Of a stretch of DNA of 44,673 bases, positions 24,601 through 33,600 are shown piece after piece. The stretch is taken from positions 1 through 44,673 of the IMG/VR virus record IMGVR_UViG_3300010158_000123, one strand, 5' to 3'. This DNA comes from a virus. Position numbers and translations under genes: made by a program. The notes under the pieces are model-generated. The model saw only the letters and a list, made by a program, of their open reading frames with translations. It was not told where the DNA came from and ran no database searches. The stretch's first letter is position 1; each line of letters opens with the position of its first letter.

Positions 24601-27600
24601 TAGGAATGTATCCATCATTTATTCCACAGATTTATACCGATACAACATTAGTTAATCCCCAAACAGTAATTCAAGGACACGATGGCAGTATTGTTTTAGC
24701 ATACGGCGATTATCGAGATGATTTGTTGCTAGAGTTAGAAAAAAGAATTTTTAATAACATTAAAGTAAAATACAATACTGATATCTTTGATATATCTGAC
24801 GTTATTCCTAGTTATAACAGAAATACAGATTATACATTATCTGAATTTAATCAAGTATTAGCTCCTAATTTTTACAAATGGACTAACTTAATAGGAAAAG
24901 ATTTAACTACTCCTTTAAATTATGACCGAGCAAATTCATTTACGTATAATTACTCGTTAAACTATGCGCCCGATGCTTCTACTAGTCTTCCAGGTTACTG
25001 GAGAGGAGTTTATAGATATTTGTTAGATACCGATCGTCCTAATATCTGTCCGTGGGAAATGCTTGGATTTACTATCGAACCTAGTTGGTGGCAAGATGTT
25101 TACGGACCAGCACCTTATACTAGCAATAATTTACCATTATGGCAAGATATTGCAAACGGCACAATTCGTATACCAAATCAATCGGCAATGTATTCTAAAA
25201 AATATGCAAAGCCTTTTATATTAAATCACATACCGGTTGATGATTCTGGAAATCTTATTAGTCCGTTAGATTCGGGAATTGCCGGAGGTTCGTTAAATCC
25301 AAACATAGATAATAACTTTGTGTTCGGAGACGGCAGTCCAGTTGAAACAGCGTGGTCAAGAAGTAGTCACTATCCGTTTAGTGTTTTAATTTCTAGTATT
25401 TTATTATTTCCTGCAAAAACGTTCGGAATTTTGTTAGACAGATCTCGCATTAAACGAAACCTTGCAGGCCAATTAATATATACCGCAACTGGTTTACGTA
25501 TAACACCTGCAGATATTATTTTGCCAAGTATATATTCAAGTAAGTCTAGGGAACAAACAGCTGGACTTATAAATTATTCGGTTGATTTAATATTCAATTA
25601 TATTTTTAGTAATAATCTTGCAAATTATAATTCTTATCAATCTGATTTAAGATCAATGTTACCTCAGTTAAGTTATCGCATGGGTGCGTTTTCTAATCAA
25701 GGTCAATTTAATTTGTTATTAGAATCTAAAACACCAACCAGTTCTGGTAATGTTTTTGTCCCAACCGATGACTATAAGATATTTCTAAATAAATCCAGTA
25801 GTATAAAAAAATTAAACTATAGTGGTGTTATTATCACAAAGCTATCTACAGGTTTTGAAATTAAAGGTTATAGTATAACACAACCTTATTTTAATTATTA
25901 TAGCCCTAACAATGTTGGAGTTACAATAAATGTAGGTGGTATATCTGAAAACTATTCAACATGGACCGCAGGTCAACAATATGCAACCGGTCATGTAGTA
26001 AAATCTGATAATGTTTACTATAGAACAACAGTTACACATGTTTCATCTAACACATTTAATTCAGATTATTTTGTTGCATTGCCTGACTTGCCAATGTCGG
26101 GCGGGGTATCGGCCAAATTAAAAAATTCATGGGATCGATCATCTGTTAATGTTGCACCGTACGGAACTTTAATTACAAAACTACAAGATGTTGTTGATTT
26201 CTTATTAGGATACGGAGAATATTTAAAAGATCAAGGATTCTTATTTGATGACTTTAATAGAAATCTTTCAGCAGTTGCTAACTGGGAAACTAGTGCAAAA
26301 GAATTTATGTTCTGGTCAACTCAAACTTGGAGTACTGAACAAGATAAATGGAGTGATTGGTCTGCATCGCAACCTTATACATACGGCACAATTGTAAGAT
26401 ACGATGGCGACTACTATAGCGCATTATTCAATATTGCGCCTGCAACTACTTTTGATTATACAAAATGGTCAATATTACCAGGTTTGAGTAATGTTGGTAG
26501 TAGTGTAATTAGTTTAAGTCCTAGCGCAAATGGTATAACTTTTGTCACTGACTTGGCTGTAGTGGATAGCATTACTAGTAATTTTAATCCTTATGAAATT
26601 TTTAAAGTTGACGGAACCCCCTTTGAAATAGCTCATATAGATAGTTACCGACAAGAGAACACTGTAACTTATAGTCCTCGTACCACAGATGGAATTTTTG
26701 GTGCAAGTTTTTACCTAGTTCAAAACGAACATATTATTGTTGTAAACAATAAAACAATATTTAACGATATAATTTACAGTCCTGCTAGTGGATATAGACA
26801 GGAACGATTAAAAGTTTCCGGATATGTTACTACTGATTGGTACGGCGGCCTTGACATACCAGGGTTCATATTTGACTCAGCAGCAATAAAATTATGGGAA
26901 CCTTATCAAGACTATTCAATTGGTGATATTGTTAACCATCAAGGATACTATTATAGTGCTCCTAAGCTATTAGGAGGAACTGCAGTATTTTCAGCAAGCG
27001 ACTGGACCTTATTACCTAAAAAGCCATCAAGCCAGATTTTACCAAATTGGACAAACGTTGCAACTCAATTTACAGATTTTTATAATCTTGAAGTTGATAG
27101 TTTTAATACTGACCAACAATCGATGGCTCATCATTTGATCGGCTATCAAAAACGCCAGTATCTTGATAATATTATTCAAGATGATGTAAGCGAATTTAAA
27201 TTCTATCAAGGAATGATTCGAGAAAAGGGAACACAAAATGTCCTTAACAAATTATTTGATGTGTTAAGTTCTGATAATCTTGAAAGTTTGGTATTTTATG
27301 AAGAGTGGGCGATTCGTGTCGGACAATATGGTGCTGCAAATGCATTTGAAAATGTTGAATTTATTTTAAATCAAGAAGATTATAATAGAAATAATCCGCA
27401 AGCTACTCTGTTAGTAGAACAATTTAACTCATCGGTTAGTACATTTGTTAATCAACAACCAGCTAACTCTGTATACTTAAAACCGTTAGGATATAATTCT
27501 AATCCGTTTCCGCTTAAAGAAAGTAACAATTCTTTCTTAAGAAGTGCCGGACATGTAAATTTGCTAGATGTTAAATTAGGGATACGAGATCTTAGTCAGC

Positions 27601-30600
27601 TAGTATCTCAGTCGGTTGCTTCGATTAAAACAGGAATTAACTATAAAATATTAGTTCCTGGCGCAACTAACTTTACACAAATAGGATCATCTAATAACGA
27701 TCCTGGTACAATTTTTAATGCTACTTCTGTAGGAACAGGAGACGGTACAGTATCGGTTGATGTTACACAGTTTACAGAAGGTGATTACATTTGGTGTTCA
27801 TTTGATGATACTGTTGTGTCAAACACTTGGAATGTCTACAGATTTACCGATATAGGCTTGCGAGTAACTAATGCAACTTATTCTAATAATACTCTTTCTA
27901 TAACTTGCAAACATCTAGTGAATCTTAAAGTTGGGTCGTATGTTGGTATTGTTTTAGAATTACCAAACTCGCAAAAAATAAAAGGGCTTGATGGATTTTT
28001 CCAAGTAGCTAGTGTTAGTTTAAATTCGTTTACGGTTTCTGCTAAAATTGCAGGTTTCCCTGCACACTTTACGCACTTGCAACAACTTGTTATATTTGGT
28101 CTATTAACACAACGATCTACCAACATTGATTTAATAGATAATATTTTACCAAAAAATCTGCGTCAGGGGGATTTATTATGGACAGACAATGATGCTTCGG
28201 GCAAGTGGGCTGTATGGACCTATAAACCGGCATTTTCTAAAAATACAATCAAACCAAAAACTCGCCCGAGCAATTTAAAATTTGGAAAAACTACTGCGAT
28301 AAATCAGCTTGGAACTATTTCTGCGGTTGGAACAGCAACAGGTAGTGTTAGCATATATGATAGAATTAGCAAAGGACTTGGTTGGATAAGTCGACAATAC
28401 ATACAAGCACCGTTTACTGCACATTCTGATGTTAATGAACTTAGTACACTTGCTACAGTACTAGCAATATCCCCATCGGGCGAATGGTTCTTATCAGGAT
28501 CTCCAGCCGCTGGAAATATTGCTACAGCTTATGTTGGGGAATATGTTTCTTCTAATGCATACAATATTGGAGATATAGTAAAGTATATTGACACTTATTA
28601 CGAAGCAATAGTATTAACACCTGCTCATCAAACTCCGTCAACTAAATCGTTATATTGGAAATCTATACTATACATTCCAGTTAGTAATCAATCAGATAAT
28701 TCAGAATTATCTACACAAGGTGCTGTATCTTTATACAAAAAAGATATCAATAATACCTATACATTAGTAGATACTGTTATTAGTCCAATGCCGGCCAATA
28801 ATGAACAATTTGGCCAATCAATTGTACTTAATGATAATGTACTATGGATAAGTGCTCCAGGTGCAAATGATTCTCAAGGCGCAATTTATAAATTTATTAA
28901 TACTGATACTGTACAGGCAAGCACATTTTATGATGCGGTTGGAAGTTCTGGTGTAACAATGCATGTAACTAGTACAGCTGGTATATCAGCAGGACAACTT
29001 GTTCGAGGAGTTGGATTTGCAAGTGGACAAGCAGTTAAATCGGTATTATCTAAATTATTTTTTGCTTCTATTCCAGGAGTTCCAAATTATATTCGTGATA
29101 CACAAAATAATAATGTAAATTTAAATTTTATATCACAAGCAACAGTTGTTACCGGTAACGGTATTTTACCAGGCACACAAGTAGTAAAATCAGGAGTAGA
29201 TATATCTGGAAAATACTATGTGTTAGTTAGTTCAGAAAGAGATATCTTACAAACTGTGACAACAGTCACATTTACAAATTCAATAATCTCGGCAGAATTT
29301 ACAATTGATAATATACAAAGCGATGCAACTATATTATTATCTAGTAAACCAGATCAAACGCCTGAGGGTAATTTGCAATTCATTGTTACTAATTGGAAAT
29401 ATGATTTAACAGGAACGATTTCTGGCCAACAAGTCAACTCTAATTTTGGAAGTGTGCTTTCATTTAGTAAAGACGGTTCTACCCTGTTAGTTTCTTCCAT
29501 AGAAACTAGAATAATTAGCCCTTCAGAAACAATAATGATTGGTGTAGTCTATGTCTATAAAAATAACGAAAATACTTATAGTTTAATTCAAACACTAGAA
29601 GGAACAGACAGTAGTTTTGGTCAAAGTACCTCAATATCAACTAATGGAGAATTTATTTCCATTACTGATAGTACATATCCGGATAACGTAAGTCGTCATG
29701 GACGAGTTAGTATCTATTCATTGAACACTGAAACTAATCAGTATGAAAATCCTCAGTATATTACTGACCACTATTCTGATATAGGTAGTAATTTTGGCAA
29801 TTTGGCAGCATTTATGAATAACTATGATACATTAGTTGTCTATAGCGAAAATGCTGCCGGCCCACAAATAACTTCGTTTGATAGCGGAACAGTAACCTTT
29901 GATAAAGCATCAACTAAAATTATTTCATCTATTATTGGTAGCGGAAGAATTGATGTTTATGACAGATACAATAACAATTGGGTGTTCGGCGAGTCGTTAG
30001 CTAATCCTGATGAAAATCTTGATGCGTTTGGAGCAGGATTTTCTGTAGGCAACAATAGTATATTTGCTGGCGCACCGTTGTTTACCCCAACTGATTCTGA
30101 CGGAAACTTAATTACTGATTCAGAAAATACCGGAGTATTGTATTCTTACACAAAAACTGAAAATGTATATAGTTGGACACGAAAAGATATTCAATCTAAA
30201 ATAGTTGATGTTGAAAAACTTAAAAAATCTTTTTTATATAATAAATCTACAGATCAACTTGTAACTTATCTAGATGTAATAGATCCTATACAAGGTAAAA
30301 TTGCAGGACCAGCCGATGAAGAATTGAAATATAAAACTTTTTATGATCCTGCAGTTTATTCGCACAGTGACGGCACAGTATCGGTTACAGTTAGTACACA
30401 AACATACTGGTCAAAAAATCAATTAGGTCAACTATGGTGGGATTTAAGATCTGCAAAATTCATTGATCCTTATTTTAATAATATTCTTTACAAGTCTAAT
30501 ACTTGGAATAATCTTGCACCCGGCGCAACTATTGATATTTACGAATGGATTACTTCTTCGGTGTTGCCCGAGTCATGGGATGCTCAAGCCGATACTCCTG

Positions 30601-33600
30601 CAGGAATTGCGTTAGGTATTAGCGGTACAAGTTTATATGGTAATAAAGTTTATAGTGTACGTCAACGATACAATAATATAACTAAAAAATTTACTAATGT
30701 TTATTATTTCTGGGTTAAGAATAGACGATTGACGCCGGCTATTACAGGCCGCCGTATTTCGGCGCTATCAGTTTCAAATTTGATATCGTCTCCAATTTCT
30801 GAAGGATACACATATCTTTCATTGATTGGTGGAGATTCGTTTGCATTATCAAATTCTTACAAATACCTAGAAGGAAATAATACAGTATTGTCAGTAGAAT
30901 ACTGGACAACTGATAGCATACACAGAAATATCCATAGTCAGTGGAAATTAATTAGCTCCGATAGTATTGTAGATTTACCTCATACTATTGAGCAAAAATG
31001 GATTGACAGTCTTTGCGGATCTGATATTGCCGGAAGAGTTGTTCCTGATACAGAATTACCTCCTAAACTAAGATACGGTATTGAAAATCGTCCACGTCAA
31101 AGTATGTTTGTAAATCGTATTGAAACTTTAAAAGAATTTGTTGAACTAACTAATATTTCTTTATTAAAGCATCAAATAACTAAGACACGGGATATTAGCA
31201 AACTAGAAGAGTATGATATTCATCCTACAGTAATACACGGATTGTATGATAGCACTCTGGACACCGAAGCAGAACTATCATATACAAATGCAAATTTATT
31301 CCAGAGACCAAGTTTATCTCCAATTATAGTAGACGGTAAAATTACTGGAATTATGATTATAAATTCAGGCAAGGGGTATTTAAATCCGCCATACATTCAG
31401 ATATCTGGATCAGGCGAAGGCGCCATTGTAAGATCGGTAATTGATTCTTCTGGTAGAATTATATCAGCAACTGTAGAGTCTTCAGGCTATGGATACGATG
31501 ATAATACAACTTGCTCTGTAAGGGATTACTGTGTATTAGTTCTTAGCGATATTTCAGCAAATGGTGTGTGGAGTATATATTCTTACGATCCTACATATAT
31601 TGATAATACAACAAGATCAGTAGTTGGCATATGGTCCCGAACACAGACACAAAGTTACGATGTTAAAAATTATTGGACTTATGCCGACTGGTACGGATCA
31701 TACACAGATACTTCTGGGAAAGTATTATTCACCGCTAGTCAGTATACCGCAGCGGATTTTAGTGTTGCAACCTATGCAGATTTAAATTCTATAGCAACAA
31801 AAATTGGTCAACTTGTTAAAGTATTAACTGTTAATACTGGTGGTTGGGAATTATTATACAAGTATGCTGATTCTTCTAGTATTGATTGGACACAAAGCTA
31901 TAGTTTAGTTGGTATACAAAATGGTACATTGCAATTAAATTCTAACTTGTACGAAACTAGTTCAACTACTGTAGGCTATGATTCTGGTATATATGATAAT
32001 ACTGGATTTGATATTAAAGCAGCAACTGAATTAAGAAGAATTTTAAATACTTTAAAAAATAATATTTTTATTAACGAGTTAAAGAGTTCTTATTTAGAAT
32101 TATTTTTCAGCAGCATACATTATGCGCATAGTGAACAACTGTATCTTGATTGGATCTTTAAAACAAGTTTTGTTCGTGCCACACACAATGTAGGAGATCT
32201 AGGACAACCTGTTTATTATCCTGTGGATAATTTAAGTAATTTCCAAGATTATATTTCTGAAGTTAAACCTTATAAAACAAAAGTTCGAGAATATATTAGC
32301 AATTACACATCAACTGATATTTCTGAATCTGCTGTTACAGATTTTGACTTGCCTCCAGTATTTTCTAATAATGCATTAGTTCCAGTAGAAACTCAGGTGG
32401 CAAATGAAGTATTAAAATTTAATTCTTCAGTTATAAACACATATCCTTGGAAATTCTGGGCTGATACAGTTGGTTACTCTGTAACAGAACTAAAAATAGT
32501 TGACGGCGGTTCCGGTTATGTTACTTTACCAGAAGTAGTAATATCTAGTAATAGTGGCGCAGGAGCAACAGCCAAAGCATTTTTTACTAACGGGGTAATT
32601 AATAGAATATTATTATTAACACAAGGTAGTGGCTATTTAACTGCTCCTGTTGTTAGTTTAGTGGGCGGCCAATCAACCGGCGGTGTAGCAGCTAGGATTG
32701 TAGCTATCATCGGTAACGGATTAGCTAGAACTAATTCAGTAAACATAAAATTTGATAGACTAACATATACAAATTACGTTAATACATTGGATGTTACCGA
32801 AACATTTACTGGAACAGGTAGCAAACTACAATATTCTTTAAAATGGGCACCCAATGTACATGTTGGAAAGTCTTCAGTTTATATAGACAATAATATTGTT
32901 CTGCGAGAATTATATACTTTAAATATTGTTTCAAAAGTAGTAGGCGGATATACCCAATACTCTGGTACAATAACTTTTGAAACAGCGCCTACAACACTAG
33001 CATCTATTGTTGTAAATTACAAAAAAGATATATCGTTATTAAATGCTATAGATAGGATTGAATTTTTCTATGATCCAGCAGCTGGCGAAATAGGCAAAGA
33101 GTTTAATCAACTAATGCTAGGCATCGATTACGGCGGAACAATTGTCGGTAATCTTGGATTCAACACTAGCAAGGGTTGGAATGATGTACCGTATGCTGTA
33201 AATGCATGGGATGTATTTGATCCAACATTTAATGATTATATTATTACTGTTGGTGCAAATACACATAGTTTCAAACTACCTTATACTCCAAAGATAGGAA
33301 CTGAAATTAATGTTTATTATTCTCAAAATTCAACAACAACAACTCCGTCAGACGGTGTGTCGTTAAATTATAATTTTAATTTACTAATTAACCAACCAGT
33401 AGTATCAGTTGTTACTAATGTTTATTCAATAAGTTCAGTAGGTATAACTGCTTCTACAGCATTGGCAACTGTAAATGGAATTACTTCGCAATATGCAATA
33501 TCTACTAATTTACAATCGGTTCTTACTTCAGTGTTTGGCGCCGTGGGACAAGGTGTAGTTGAGTTTGATCATGTATCAAATATAGTAGTAGGACAATTTG

